Below, in pieces: positions 31,298 through 39,279 of a stretch of 40,937 nt of DNA. Every line of letters starts with the position of its first letter. Within the stretch, counting starts at the first letter, position 1. A program made the translations under genes and the position numbers. The DNA lies in contig NZ_JAPSKZ010000010.1 of the NCBI RefSeq assembly GCF_031181185.1, positions 1-40,937 on the forward strand, read 5' to 3'. The notes beneath the pieces are model-generated. The model was not told the DNA's origin, searched no databases, and worked only from the letters and a program-made list of their open reading frames with translations. This DNA comes from Phenylobacterium sp. (lineage in GTDB: Bacteria; Pseudomonadota; Alphaproteobacteria; Caulobacterales; Caulobacteraceae).

Positions 31298-32625
31298 CGG
31301 GCGAGCGCGTCCTTCAGCGCGACGATGTCGGAAGACGTGGTGGTTTCGGTGGCGGCGAGCAGCAGGACGTCGTCCAGGCCGGCCTTGGGGTCGAGGCGCG
31401 AGAACGGCACGCCGGCGACGATGCCGTCGGCCAGGAGCTTCTCGACGAGGGCGGCGGCCGGACCCTTGGTGCGGACGGCGATCTCGTTGAAGAACCGCGG
31501 CGTCAGCACCTCCAGGCCGGCGGCGCGCACGGCCTCGGCCAGCTCGCGGGCCTTGGCGTGGTTGATGGCGGCGAGCTGCTTCAAGCCTTTGCCGCCCAGC
31601 AGCGACAGGTGGATGGTGAAGGCCAGCGCGCAGAGGCCCGAGTTGGTGCAGATGTTCGACGTCGCCTTCTCGCGGCGGATGTGCTGCTCGCGGGTCGACA
31701 GGGTCAGCACGTAGCCGCGGCGGCCCTCGGCGTCGACGGTCTCGCCGCAGAGGCGGCCCGGCATCTGGCGGACGAACTTCTCGCGGGCGGCGAAGAGGCC
31801 CACGTAGGGGCCGCCGTAGTTCAGGGCGTTGCCGATCGACTGGCCCTCGGCGACGGCGATGTCGGCGCCCATGGCGCCGGGCGACTTCAGGAGGCCGAAC
31901 GACACGGCCTCGGTCGTCACCACGATCAGCAGCGCGCCCTTGGCGTGGGCGGCCTCGGCGATCTTCGTCACGTCGGTGACCACGCCGAAGACGTTCGGGG
32001 TCTGGACGACCACGCAGGCCGTGTCGCCGTCGATGGCGTCGATGACCGCTGCCTCGGCGTCGATGGCCGCGGCCTGGCGGACGATCTCCATGCCCTCGGC
32101 ATGGGCGATGGTCTGGGTGGTGGCGGCGTAGTGCGGGTGCAGGCCGCCCGAGAGGATCGCCTTCTCACGCCGGGTGACGCGCTGGGCCATCATCACGGCC
32201 TCGGCGCAGGCCGTCGAGCCGTCGTACATCGAGGCGTTGGCCACATCGAGGCCGGTGAGCGCGGCGACCTGGGTCTGGAACTCGAAGAGGACCTGCAGCG
32301 TGCCCTGGGCGATCTCGGGCTGGTAGGGCGTGTAGCTGGTCAGGAACTCCGACCGCTGGATGATGTGGTCGACGCTGGCCGGCACATGGTGGCGGTAGGC
32401 GCCGGCGCCGCAGAAGAACGGGCCCGCGCCGGCCGGGCGGTTCAGGGCGGCGAGGCCGGAAAGCTCCCGCTCCACCTCGAGCTCGCCGGCATGCAGCGGC
32501 AGGTCGAACAGGTCGGCCTTGCGGGCGGCGGCCGGCACGTCGGCGAACAGCGCATCGACGTCGGGGGCGCCGATGACGCCGAGCATCTGGGCCCGGTCGG
32601 CCGGGGTCAGCGGGAGGTATCTCAT
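31294..32625 (-). CDS. gcvPA: glycine dehydrogenase (decarboxylating) subunit 1
   Basis: 443 residues from ATG 32625 ([20 protein letters not shown]). It is the N-terminal half of P-protein, structurally similar to GcvPB but lacking the PLP lysine. Family stretches: [52 protein letters not shown] and [15 protein letters not shown]. It overlaps gcvPB by four bases. The frame extends upstream to 32676 but would cross the hairpin at 32647-32669, so the internal ATG is preferred. Confidence 0.97.
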   Translation of the reverse strand: MRYLPLTPADRAQMLGVIGAPDVDALFADVPAAARKADLFDLPLHAGELEVERELSGLAALNRPAGAGPFFCGAGAYRHHVPASVDHIIQRSEFLTSYTPYQPEIAQGTLQVLFEFQTQVAALTGLDVANASMYDGSTACAEAVMMAQRVTRREKAILSGGLHPHYAATTQTIAHAEGMEIVRQAAAIDAEAAVIDAIDGDTACVVVQTPNVFGVVTDVTKIAEAAHAKGALLIVVTTEAVSFGLLKSPGAMGADIAVAEGQSIGNALNYGGPYVGLFAAREKFVRQMPGRLCGETVDAEGRRGYVLTLSTREQHIRREKATSNICTNSGLCALAFTIHLSLLGGKGLKQLAAINHAKARELAEAVRAAGLEVLTPRFFNEIAVRTKGPAAALVEKLLADGIVAGVPFSRLDPKAGLDDVLLLAATETTTSSDIVALKDALAR

Positions 32626-32646
32626 CAAACTAGTCCGTTCGTCAGG

Positions 32647-32669
32647 CCTTCTCCCGCAAGGGGAGAAGG
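32647..32669 (-). repeat. intercistronic hairpin between gcvH and gcvPA
   Basis: CCTTCTCCC (32647-32655) pairs perfectly with GGGAGAAGG (32661-32669) around GCAAG. This CTTCTCCC-loop-GGGAGAAG type recurs between genes in many proteobacterial genomes. Inside the operon it could partially terminate, or stabilise the upstream gcvT-gcvH message. Confidence 0.6.
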
Positions 32670-32678
32670 GGACCAAAA

Positions 32679-33044
32679 TCAGAGGCTCGCCACGTAGGCG
32701 TCGTAGGCGGCCTTATCCATCAGGGCGTCGAGCTCGGCGGGGTTGGCGACGCGGATCTTGGCGAACCAGCCGTCGGCTTCGGCGCCCTGGTTGACCGTCT
32801 CGGGCGCGCCGGACAGCGCGTCGTTGGCCTCGACCACCTCGCCGGTGACCGGGGCGTAGATGTCGGAGGCGGCCTTGACGCTCTCGACGACCGCGAAGGC
32901 GTCGCCGGCCTTCACGCTCTTGCCGACCTCGGGGACTTCCACGAACACCACGTCTCCCAGCTGCTCGGCGGCGTGCGAGGTGATGCCGACGGTGGCGACA
33001 TCGCCGTCCAGCGACACCCACTCGTGATCCTTGGTGAAGCGCAT
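32679..33044 (-). CDS. gcvH: glycine cleavage system H protein
   Basis: 121 residues. H protein carries the lipoyl arm shuttling intermediates among P, T and L proteins. The lipoylated Lys is K57 in [20 protein letters not shown]. The N-terminus [20 protein letters not shown] is canonical. It begins 13 bases after the gcvT stop, in the gcvT-H-PA-PB order; L protein is not encoded here. Confidence 0.97.
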   Translation of the reverse strand: MRFTKDHEWVSLDGDVATVGITSHAAEQLGDVVFVEVPEVGKSVKAGDAFAVVESVKAASDIYAPVTGEVVEANDALSGAPETVNQGAEADGWFAKIRVANPAELDALMDKAAYDAYVASL

Positions 33045-33057
33045 CGGGTCTCTCTCC

Positions 33058-34209
33058 TCAAACCTTGCGGACGTACTTGTGGGGGACGAACGGGGTCTTC
33101 ACGACCTCGCAGGCCTGGGCCTTGCCGCGGACCAGGACCTTCAGCTTCGTCCCCACCTCGGAATGGATCGGCGGCACGAAGGCCAGCGCGATGCCGTAGC
33201 GCAGGGTGGGCGAATAGCCGCCCGACGTGACGACCCCGACCACCTTGCCGGCCTCGTCGGCCACCTCGGCGCCCTCGCGGGCGGGGGCGCCTTCCAGCAC
33301 CTTGAGGCCCACGCGGATGCGGGACGGCCCCTCGGCCAGCTCCTTGGCGATGCGGGCCGCGCCCGGGAAGTCGCGCTGCTCGCGGCGGTTCTTGTTGATG
33401 GCGAAGGTCAGGCCCGCCTCGACGGGGCTGACGGTCTCGTCCAGGTCGTGGCCATAGAGCGGCAGGCCGGCCTCAAGGCGCAGGCTATCGCGCGCCCCCA
33501 GGCCGATCGGCTTCACCCGCTCGTCGGCCAGGAGCTGGTTCCAGACGGTGGTGGCGGCGTGCGCCGGGACCGAGATCTCGAAGCCGTCCTCGCCGGTGTA
33601 GCCCGAGCGCGAGACGATGCAGTCGACGCCGAAGCCCTGGCAAAGGCGGGCGTCCATGAAGGCCATGGCGACCACTTCGGGGATGTGGACCTTCAGGGCC
33701 TCCACCGCCTGGGGGCCCTGGATGGCGATGAGGGCGCGGTCCTCCAGGCGCTCGATCTGCACCTGCGGGCCCAGCTCGCCCTCGATGACCTTGAAGTCGT
33801 TGTCCTTGCAGGCGCCGTTGACCACCACGAAGAGGCCGTCGTCCCCCGAGCCGTCGATGGCGACGGGCCGGGCGGCCATCAGGTCGTCGACGATGCCGCC
33901 GTTGCGGTTCAGCAGGACCGAATACTTCTGGCGGCCGGGCTTCAGGCCGATGAAGTCGCCCGGGACCACCTCCTCGAAGGCGGCCAGCGGGGCCACGCCG
34001 CGCAGGCGCGCCTGGCCCATGTGCGAGACGTCGAACAGGCCGGCGTGCTCGCGGCACCACAGGTGCTCCTTCATGACGCCGTCGGCGTACTGGACGGGCA
34101 TGGAGTAGCCGGCGAACGGGACCATGCGCGCGCCCAGCGCCACGTGGGTCTCGGTGAGCGGCGTGGTCTTCAGGACCGTTTCGGGCGGCAGTTCGGACGG
34201 GCTGGACAT
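33058..34209 (-). CDS. gcvT: aminomethyltransferase (glycine cleavage T protein)
   Basis: 383 residues. T protein transfers the aminomethyl carbon to tetrahydrofolate and releases ammonia. Family sequence is clear: [61 protein letters not shown] and [20 protein letters not shown]. The ATG at 34209 gives [20 protein letters not shown]. It is the first gene after the glycine riboswitch, whose second aptamer ends about 72 bases upstream, leaving space for the expression platform. Confidence 0.97.
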   Translation of the reverse strand: MSSPSELPPETVLKTTPLTETHVALGARMVPFAGYSMPVQYADGVMKEHLWCREHAGLFDVSHMGQARLRGVAPLAAFEEVVPGDFIGLKPGRQKYSVLLNRNGGIVDDLMAARPVAIDGSGDDGLFVVVNGACKDNDFKVIEGELGPQVQIERLEDRALIAIQGPQAVEALKVHIPEVVAMAFMDARLCQGFGVDCIVSRSGYTGEDGFEISVPAHAATTVWNQLLADERVKPIGLGARDSLRLEAGLPLYGHDLDETVSPVEAGLTFAINKNRREQRDFPGAARIAKELAEGPSRIRVGLKVLEGAPAREGAEVADEAGKVVGVVTSGGYSPTLRYGIALAFVPPIHSEVGTKLKVLVRGKAQACEVVKTPFVPHKYVRKV

Positions 34210-34280
34210 GGCGGGCGCGCGGACTCCGGCTGACGATGCGGCGAACCCAAGAACCGGCAGGCCGGCTCCATCGTTCGCGC

Positions 34281-34478
34281 CCCCGCTGTCCCTGAAGCCT
34301 GAGAGATTTCGGGTCGGCGCTAGCCTGGCGACCCTCTGCTCCTTCGGCGGCCCTTCGCGGCGTGAGCTACGAGGGACTCTTTCCAGCGTTCATCAGCCCG
34401 CGCGGTCCTTTTGCCTGAGCGTTTCCGGGGCGGTTGCGCCTTCGGCGCCGGATGAGAATCCGGCCTCTCCCGCGAGAG
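34281..34478 (-). ncRNA. tandem glycine riboswitch controlling the gcv operon
   Basis: Read on the minus strand, two aptamers follow each other. The first has GCCGAAGGCGCAACC (34432-34446) and CTCAGGCAAAAGGACC (34404-34419). The second has GCCGAAGGAGCA (34338-34347 region) and TCTCAGGCTTCAGGGAC (34288-34305). The GGGAGAG-type opening helix is at about 34463-34475. This is the classical two-aptamer arrangement that binds glycine and usually switches gcv genes on. Confidence 0.93.
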
Positions 34479-34664
34479 TTGGCGCGAACCTCGTTGAAGG
34501 GGCGGGGAGAGTCAACGGGGGATGAGGGAGGCGTGGGGACGCAAGGAGGGGGCCTTGGCCGGCTGCCTAGAAGCGGACGTTCCGGACAATCGGCGAGGCA
34601 CGCCCGTTCCGGGTCGGGAGAGGACGTTTGGACGGTCCGGCCGTTCCGTCGTCGCCTGGCGCCC

Positions 34665-35435
34665 TCAGTATCGGATCCACACGTCGCGGCCCAGGCTGAT
34701 CGGCGCTGACGGGTCGAAAGGCTTGACCAACCGCGCCCGCACCTGCCCTGGCGTGTCGGTCGTCTCGACCTCAACCTCCGCGCCAAAGGCCGAGACACAG
34801 CGGAAGCGGTCCCCTTCGATCGGCTCGCAGCGCCGCCGCTCGAGGTGCTGGTCGGCCGTCGCGCGTTTGACCGGTCCCAGCGCAAGATAGAGTTCGCCGC
34901 CTTTGCCCTTGTCGATGGCGACGAAGAGGTCGGTCGCCGGGAACGCCGTCCGGTCGGCCGTTAGCAGAGTCACCGCGGCGTCGGCGGGCACACTCGGTCC
35001 CTTCACCGCCGGTCCGCCGAAGTAGGACGCGCCCCCGACGCTCTGCGTCAGGTGATAGGTGGCCTCGAACCGGCCGTCTCCATCCAGGTCGACGACGCAG
35101 CCCTGCAGCGAGAAGAGGCGCGGCTCCGGCGGCCCGCACCATGCCTTGCGGCCGTCGCTGGAAACGGCGGCGAACACCAGCATCTCGGCGCCTTTCCCAA
35201 GCTTCAGGCCTGCCGGATTCTGCAGGCGTGCGACCTGCCGTGGCTTGAGGAAGACGCGCGCCACGGTGTCCCGCATCCCGACCGTGACAGGCGGGCCGAC
35301 CTCCGAGGCTTCAAAGCTCAAGGGGACCGCGAAGCGCAGCAGGTTGGGCGCCTTCGGCGCGGCGCTCGCATCGGCCGCCGAGAGCGACAGGGCGCAGGCA
35401 AGCATAGCGCCCAGGGAGTACTTGCGTTGCTTCAT
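34665..35435 (-). CDS. secreted protein of unknown function, 256 aa
   Basis: ATG 35435 is preceded by a perfect AAGGAGG on the minus strand and opens a signal peptide (MKQRKYSLGAMLACALSLSA, then ADASA). The mature protein is beta-rich, with VTVGMRDTVARVFLKPRQVA and a GCVVDLDGDGRFEATYHLTQ stretch resembling a calcium-loop (D-L-D-G-D-G). Four Cys in the mature region (CGPPEP, GCVVD, RRCEP, RCVSA) could form two disulfides. It ends ISLGRDVWIRY. I do not recognise a family. It is transcribed away from the riboswitch region as a single gene. Confidence 0.75.
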   Translation of the reverse strand: MKQRKYSLGAMLACALSLSAADASAAPKAPNLLRFAVPLSFEASEVGPPVTVGMRDTVARVFLKPRQVARLQNPAGLKLGKGAEMLVFAAVSSDGRKAWCGPPEPRLFSLQGCVVDLDGDGRFEATYHLTQSVGGASYFGGPAVKGPSVPADAAVTLLTADRTAFPATDLFVAIDKGKGGELYLALGPVKRATADQHLERRRCEPIEGDRFRCVSAFGAEVEVETTDTPGQVRARLVKPFDPSAPISLGRDVWIRY

Positions 35436-35681
35436 GCCGCCTCCTTGGCCGATGGAGGTTAGCCTCGCAACTTGTCGTCGCAACGGCGTTGGCGCCGCAT
35501 TTGGTCGCCTGAGAGCCAGGAGCGGACGCTGGATCGCACGCCAAAAGCAGGCCGTGCTTGCCGCTTGGCTGATCAGTGCCGCTTGAGCCACAGTAGAGCC
35601 GTGGGCAAGTACGATCTGTTCCGCCGGCTGCCGTGCGCGAAGAGAAGGGAAAGTTAAGCCCAGCGGTACTGAGAGGCGTCC

Positions 35682-36335
35682 ATGAGACTCGCACCGGGTC
35701 AGAGCGTGAGCATGACCGAAGCTACCGACGTGGCGCTCCGTTGCCCGCATTGCCGCCATACCGGCGTTTTCTTCCCCGTCCAGGACGGGTGGGACACGCG
35801 TTGGTGGGAGTCAGTGGGAGACGACATGGAGAAGCGTGCGGCGGGGGCACGTGTCTGCCCGAATCAGGACTGCGGGGGCATCGTCTTAGTCGTGATGCAC
35901 GAGAAAGAGCTCGTGGAATCCTTCCCACCGGAAATGATTGATTTCGATGCGACGGCTCTACCTGAGCGGCTGCTTGCTACACTGGAAGAGGCGGCCAGGT
36001 GTCACGCTGCGGGTGCCTACCGGGCATGCGCCTTGATGGTGCGGCGACTTCTTGAGGAGCTTTGCGATGACCGGAAGGCCGACGGCGCGAACCTGAAGGC
36101 TCGGCTCAGCAGTCTCGGTTCAGCAAACCTAGTTCCTACCGAACTGTTGGAGGCGGCAGATGAACTAAGGATTCTCGGGAACGACGCGGCGCATATCGAC
36201 GGGAAATCTTACGACAACATCGGGGCGGACGAATGTGAGGCTGCACTAGAACTCGCCAAGGAACTGCTCAAGGCCGTCTACCAATACAATGCTCTCCTAG
36301 ACCGTCTTCGCGCCCTGAAGAAATCACGAGATTGA
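35682..36335 (+). CDS. DUF4145-type protein with N-terminal zinc ribbon
   Basis: 217 residues from ATG 35682 (GAGAGG seven bases upstream). Residues 21-24 (C-P-H-C) and 59-64 (C-P-N-Q-D-C) form a likely zinc ribbon. The DUF4145 helical domain follows from about residue 95: HAAGAYRACALMVRRLLEEL and LRILGNDAAH, then a closing helix AALELAKELLKAVYQYNALL. DUF4145 is common beside restriction systems and in mobile defence islands, but its activity is unknown. Base and codon usage here are more AT-rich than in the core genes upstream, which suggests acquisition. Confidence 0.75.
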   Translation: MRLAPGQSVSMTEATDVALRCPHCRHTGVFFPVQDGWDTRWWESVGDDMEKRAAGARVCPNQDCGGIVLVVMHEKELVESFPPEMIDFDATALPERLLATLEEAARCHAAGAYRACALMVRRLLEELCDDRKADGANLKARLSSLGSANLVPTELLEAADELRILGNDAAHIDGKSYDNIGADECEAALELAKELLKAVYQYNALLDRLRALKKSRD

Positions 36336-36415
36336 CTCGGCCAGTGTAGGTCTAGCCACCACCTAGCGCCAGGAAGGGACATTCAACCTGCGGCGAGAAG
36401 CGGACGTAAGCGGCC

Positions 36416-36442
36416 TAGGTCCGAATCCCTATTTCACCGCCA
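36416..36442 (+). other. tRNA-Ser-like 3' end fragment, possible attachment site or relic
   Basis: The stretch ends TTTCACC-G-CCA, which fits an acceptor 3' strand, the Ser-type discriminator G and encoded CCA. Before it lies a T-arm-like TAGG-TCCGAAT-CCCTA with one base missing from the 5' stem. No 5' half (expected to start GGTGAAA) is present within 100 bases, so this is not an intact tRNA. Fragments like this mark integration ends of islands or decayed tRNA genes. Confidence 0.45.
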
Positions 36443-36444
36443 CC

Positions 36445-36466
36445 TCTGCTCGAAAAGACGAGCAGA
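36445..36466 (+). terminator. hairpin following the tRNA-like fragment
   Basis: TCTGCTCG (36445-36452) pairs perfectly with CGAGCAGA (36459-36466) around AAAAGA. It begins three bases after the CCA, where a tRNA terminator would lie, and between two convergent genes it could also end both transcripts. Confidence 0.55.
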
Positions 36467-36608
36467 TAGAGAGACTTGCGGTAGCTAAGCGGAAGCTCGT
36501 CCTGAGGCGCACCCTAAAGCTGCCGGAGCATCGCCGAAGCACAGCGGCACTGATCGGTACGCGCGACTGAGGTGACATCCTCCAGCACAGCCATAGTTAG
36601 CCGCGCCA

Positions 36609-37091
36609 TCATTCCCGACCGTCATGCCCGGCGAAAATGGCGAACAGATAGGCTGCACGTACAAACGAGGCGCTGGCCCAGACGGTCAAACCCGCCCAGC
36701 TAGCTACATAGAACAACCATGGGTCCTTGGGGCCGGGGGTTGGCTGAGCGACTAGCAACGGTACCGTCGCCAAGCAAAGTGCTGCTCCGACCCAAATCGA
36801 CACGAACGTGTAATGCACCGTCCGCCGGAAGTAGATGCTGCCTTTGGCCCGACCGAGGAAGCCTCGCTCGGCGGTGATGACGAACGTGTAGAACGTGAAG
36901 AGGAATGCCGTGAACACCGTCGCGAGCGTGAACACGCAGGTATAAAGCTCATCCACATGCCACTTGGAGCGTTCTGCGAGCGCATATGCTTGGGGCCCAG
37001 CCCACAGGGTGACTCCCATGGCAATCACCGCCAGTAGAGACGGATGATGAAGCTCCCAGGACCGTCCGGCACGTTGCGTTAGCGTCGCCAT
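36609..37091 (-). CDS. four-helix membrane protein, second gene of a two-gene unit
   Basis: 160 residues from ATG 37091 (TTG 37100 is possible). Four hydrophobic segments are evident: SLLAVIAMGVTLWAGPQAYA, YTCVFTLATVFTAFLFTFYT, YTFVSIWVGAALCLATVPLL and WLFYVASWAGLTVWASASFV, with a basic N-terminus and short loops. It starts one base after the stop of the 285-aa gene, so the two are almost certainly translated together. Small four-helix proteins coupled to a soluble partner include RexB of phage lambda; resemblance here is architectural only. No known family recognised. Confidence 0.7.
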   Translation of the reverse strand: MATLTQRAGRSWELHHPSLLAVIAMGVTLWAGPQAYALAERSKWHVDELYTCVFTLATVFTAFLFTFYTFVITAERGFLGRAKGSIYFRRTVHYTFVSIWVGAALCLATVPLLVAQPTPGPKDPWLFYVASWAGLTVWASASFVRAAYLFAIFAGHDGRE

Positions 37092-37092
37092 G

Positions 37093-37950
37093 TCAGCCAA
37101 ACTGCTTGTTTATAGCTTTCATGTTATCAGAGAACACCTTGCGCAGGAATAGCCGCCTGACCTCATAATTCTTGTCGGGCTCGCCCTCGGGAAGATCAAG
37201 CACCTGCTCCCCTTGCAGCTGCTCTTTCATGAAATTGATCATGTCATCCTCACCGCCGCCAGCGGCGTTTACTTTAAGAGCCTTCACGCCATCGACGTCG
37301 ATTAGCCCTCCGATATCTTCCAATATCTCTTGCTTCCGCAGGAACTTCTTCCGACTTTTGCCTACCGTGACTTCGATTTTGACTCGGACGCCGCCGTATG
37401 CCTCCGCGATCAGCTTCGCCCCCTGGGCAGCCGCGATGTTGGCATCATCAAGCGCTTCCAAGTTCTCTGGGCCCGCGAACGTAACTGCGAAGCCACGGGG
37501 CTCCTTCGCCAAAAACCGGTCCATCGCGTTTTTCGCGAGCACCGGGGCGAAGCCGAATATGCGGTTGGCGTTCGTGGCCGCTAGATAAAGCGCCAGGCGG
37601 CCAGCTGTGACGGAATGGATGTTCCGCTGCAGGAGAAGCACGCGGGTTGGCCGATGATATAGGTAGGCTGCAACGTGGCCGAGACCACCTTCGAGTTTGA
37701 TCGGCTTCAGACCATCTGGTCCGGTCTCAGGCGGGATGTTCTGCGTTTGAATGCGGCAGAACTCCCCTTCCAGATAGTCCCCGTCCTCCTTGCAGCGCTC
37801 CAGGCGAGCGACGACCCCCTCGCCAAGCTCTAGCTCGCGTGCCCCTGGATTGGGCTTTGCGATCACCTCAGTGAGAATGTCGGGGAAGTCGGAGACACCC
37901 CGCTCCGGCTTCGTCACTCGGAAAAATCTCGCGTGAATCCTGCTATCCAA
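37093..37950 (-). CDS. soluble protein of unknown function (possibly DUF6731-like), first gene of a two-gene unit
   Basis: 285 residues. The start is TTG 37950: no ATG or GTG lies between it and the upstream in-frame stop, and it follows a G-rich stretch. There is no signal peptide or membrane segment. Notable stretches are ARFFRVTKPERGVSDFPDIL, GDYLEGEFCRIQTQNIPPET, LGHVAAYLYHRPTRVLLLQR and LALYLAATNANRIFGFAPVL, then a basic KIEVTVGKSRKKFLRKQE region. From memory this resembles proteins labelled DUF6731, with low certainty. Composition is AT-richer than the core genome. Its tight link to a four-helix membrane protein suggests a sensor-effector pair, possibly defensive. Confidence 0.7.
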   Translation of the reverse strand: MDSRIHARFFRVTKPERGVSDFPDILTEVIAKPNPGARELELGEGVVARLERCKEDGDYLEGEFCRIQTQNIPPETGPDGLKPIKLEGGLGHVAAYLYHRPTRVLLLQRNIHSVTAGRLALYLAATNANRIFGFAPVLAKNAMDRFLAKEPRGFAVTFAGPENLEALDDANIAAAQGAKLIAEAYGGVRVKIEVTVGKSRKKFLRKQEILEDIGGLIDVDGVKALKVNAAGGGEDDMINFMKEQLQGEQVLDLPEGEPDKNYEVRRLFLRKVFSDNMKAINKQFG

Positions 37951-38140
37951 GATCGCCCCCCGGCACCTTACAACCTGTACCTGCTAAACACCGTTCTACA
38001 CGTCCGCTCCGAGTCTCCAAGAGCCACTCATCGCAGACCTCGCTTCAGGTGGTCGCGGCGCACTTCCGCCGCTCGAAGCTTGGACCAATTTGGCTATCGC
38101 GGCACTAGCCAGCTGATCCTGACGCGGCTGCCGTAGCGCG

Positions 38141-38233
38141 TCACTCCTTTGACCGCATTGCACATGCAAGCGCGGCAATGGCGGTGATCAATGCTGCGAG
38201 CGCGTTGAGAAGTTCGGGAGTAAGGGGGATCAT
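38141..38233 (-). CDS. possible 30-aa single-helix microprotein
   Basis: ATG 38233 to TGA 38141 encodes MIPLTPELLNALAALITAIA and a basic MRSKE end: one clean hydrophobic helix with a short charged tail, like small membrane toxins or regulatory peptides. The Shine-Dalgarno is weak (CAGG). A TTGCCT...CATAAT pair lies just upstream on the minus strand. It is on the same strand as, and 190 bases ahead of, the two-gene unit. Confidence 0.35.
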   Translation of the reverse strand: MIPLTPELLNALAALITAIAALACAMRSKE

Positions 38234-38510
38234 TTTGCCTGAACCATTATGTAAGTGGGTTAAGGCAACGGGGTCGCGTTCTGGCGGAAATGACCGTTTT
38301 CGAACCACTTTGAGCACAGCCGGCGAAGGTGAGGCATTTTGGTGAGGCGTGACTCACGCCATCTCCGAGACACCTTTGCGATACCTGTGAGGCGCTCTTT
38401 GCGCGGCACTCGGAGCTAAACCTCCGAACGCGAGGAGTCAGCGCGGAACCTAACAAAGCGAAGCTTCGCTGCACCGCCGCCGAGCGGACCCTGCGAAGGT
38501 CGCCAATGAT
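38234..38510. other. intergenic region with a dyad and short repeats
   Basis: No convincing gene. GTGAGGC occurs three times (near 38328, 38343 and 38386). A perfect 7+1+7 dyad, GGCGTGA-C-TCACGCC, lies at 38346-38360 and could be an operator. Together with the repeat copy at 38511-38661, this makes a gene-free stretch of about 470 bases up to the lipoprotein. Confidence 0.4.
38346..38360. repeat. 15-base dyad symmetry element
   Basis: GGCGTGA and TCACGCC flank a single C. The symmetry is perfect but too tight for an RNA hairpin, which favours a protein-binding operator over a terminator. Confidence 0.4.
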
Positions 38511-38661
38511 CACCAGCAGACCTTAGCCGCTCGGGCGGCCGGCTCTCGGATCTTCCAGCCTCGCCTTCCGTCCGGCCCGGTCGAGGACAAGCCGCATCGC
38601 GGCAGCCTGCGGCCATCCTGGACATGGCCCGGCCGGAAGGGTCAGTTGGCTGCCGTGGGAT
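38511..38661 (+). repeat. ~155-bp imperfect direct repeat, copy 1
   Basis: Starts CACCAGCAGACCTTAGC and ends CTGCCGTGGGATC. The best-conserved part is CTGCGGCCATCCTGGACATG followed by GCCCGGCCGG. Copy 2 lies 570 bases downstream in the same orientation, flanking the small lipoprotein gene. It does not look coding. Confidence 0.75.
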
Positions 38662-38704
38662 CCATGGTGGGGCGGCGCCCCGAGGCGCGGGTGGGGGAGC
38701 GAGG

Positions 38705-38926
38705 ATGAGGCGGGCGGCGTTCGGAGCCTTGGCGGGGCTCCTCAGCCTGGGATGGCTCGCGGGCTGCGCGACGAGACCTGCCGACGGCGCCTATGTGGAG
38801 CGCGACAGGACGGCATGTACGCACATGGCGGCGGGGAACATGTCGGACGCCGTCGTGCTGGAACTCCGGCGCGATGGATCCTGCCTGGTCCAGCTGGCGC
38901 CTGTGGCGGGCCCCTTCAGGCCCTGA
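38705..38926 (+). CDS. small lipoprotein, 73 aa
   Basis: ATG 38705 after GGAGCGAGG opens a lipoprotein signal (MRRAAFGALAGLLSLGWLAG) with lipobox WLAGC and lipidated C21. The mature part has two more Cys (RTACTH, GSCLVQ) and the pattern VLELRRDGSCLVQL, like a short beta hairpin. The longer frame from 38624 is rejected because it would run out of the repeat copy. Family unknown. It lies between the two repeat copies. Confidence 0.6.
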   Translation: MRRAAFGALAGLLSLGWLAGCATRPADGAYVERDRTACTHMAAGNMSDAVVLELRRDGSCLVQLAPVAGPFRP

Positions 38927-39080
38927 CGCGACGGACGTCGGGTTCGCGCTCGATCGGACGAGACATCTTGCCCGTAGCCGGCCAGGCTGACGCGTTCGTG
39001 GCGTTCCACCAGCTCCTCTTGAAATGCGCGGACCCTGATAACCCTGCGGACGTCGGACCCTCCGGAGGTTAGCTTAGAGA

Positions 39081-39238
39081 CACCAGCGGACCTTAGCGGT
39101 TCGGGGGGCGGCTCTCGATCTTCCGGCCTCGACGCCAGCCTGACGGGCGGGCCAAGTCAAGGACAGGCCGCTTCGCGGTGGCCTGCGGCCATCCTGGACA
39201 TGGCCCGGCCGGCAGGCTCGGTGAGCTGCCGTGAGATC
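39081..39238 (+). repeat. ~155-bp imperfect direct repeat, copy 2
   Basis: Starts CACCAGCGGACCTTAGC and ends CTGCCGTGAGATC; CTGCGGCCATCCTGGACATG is identical to copy 1. The copies differ by substitutions and small indels elsewhere, so the duplication is not recent. This accounts for most of the gene-free 38927-39279 interval. Confidence 0.75.
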
Positions 39239-39279
39239 AACGGCGGGCTGGCATCCTGGCGGATGTTCCAGCCAATGGA

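Larger units (their letters stand above)
36336..36608. other. 273-bp gap with tRNA-like fragment and hairpin
   Basis: No coding frame is credible. The only structure is the tRNA-Ser-like 3' end at 36416-36442 and the hairpin after it, annotated separately. It separates two convergent accessory units. Confidence 0.5.

Noticed and set aside
35602-35658. GTG frame beginning MGKYDLFRRL before the DUF4145 gene
   Set aside because: Only 18 codons; it recalls the start of small MxKYDPL-type proteins but could be chance or a relic.
36336-36450. Intact tRNA-Ser gene
   Set aside because: Only the 3' end pattern is present; no acceptor 5' strand, D arm or anticodon arm can be folded.
38247-38513. 88-aa minus-strand frame
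   Set aside because: No start signal or domain; overlaps the dyad and repeat region.
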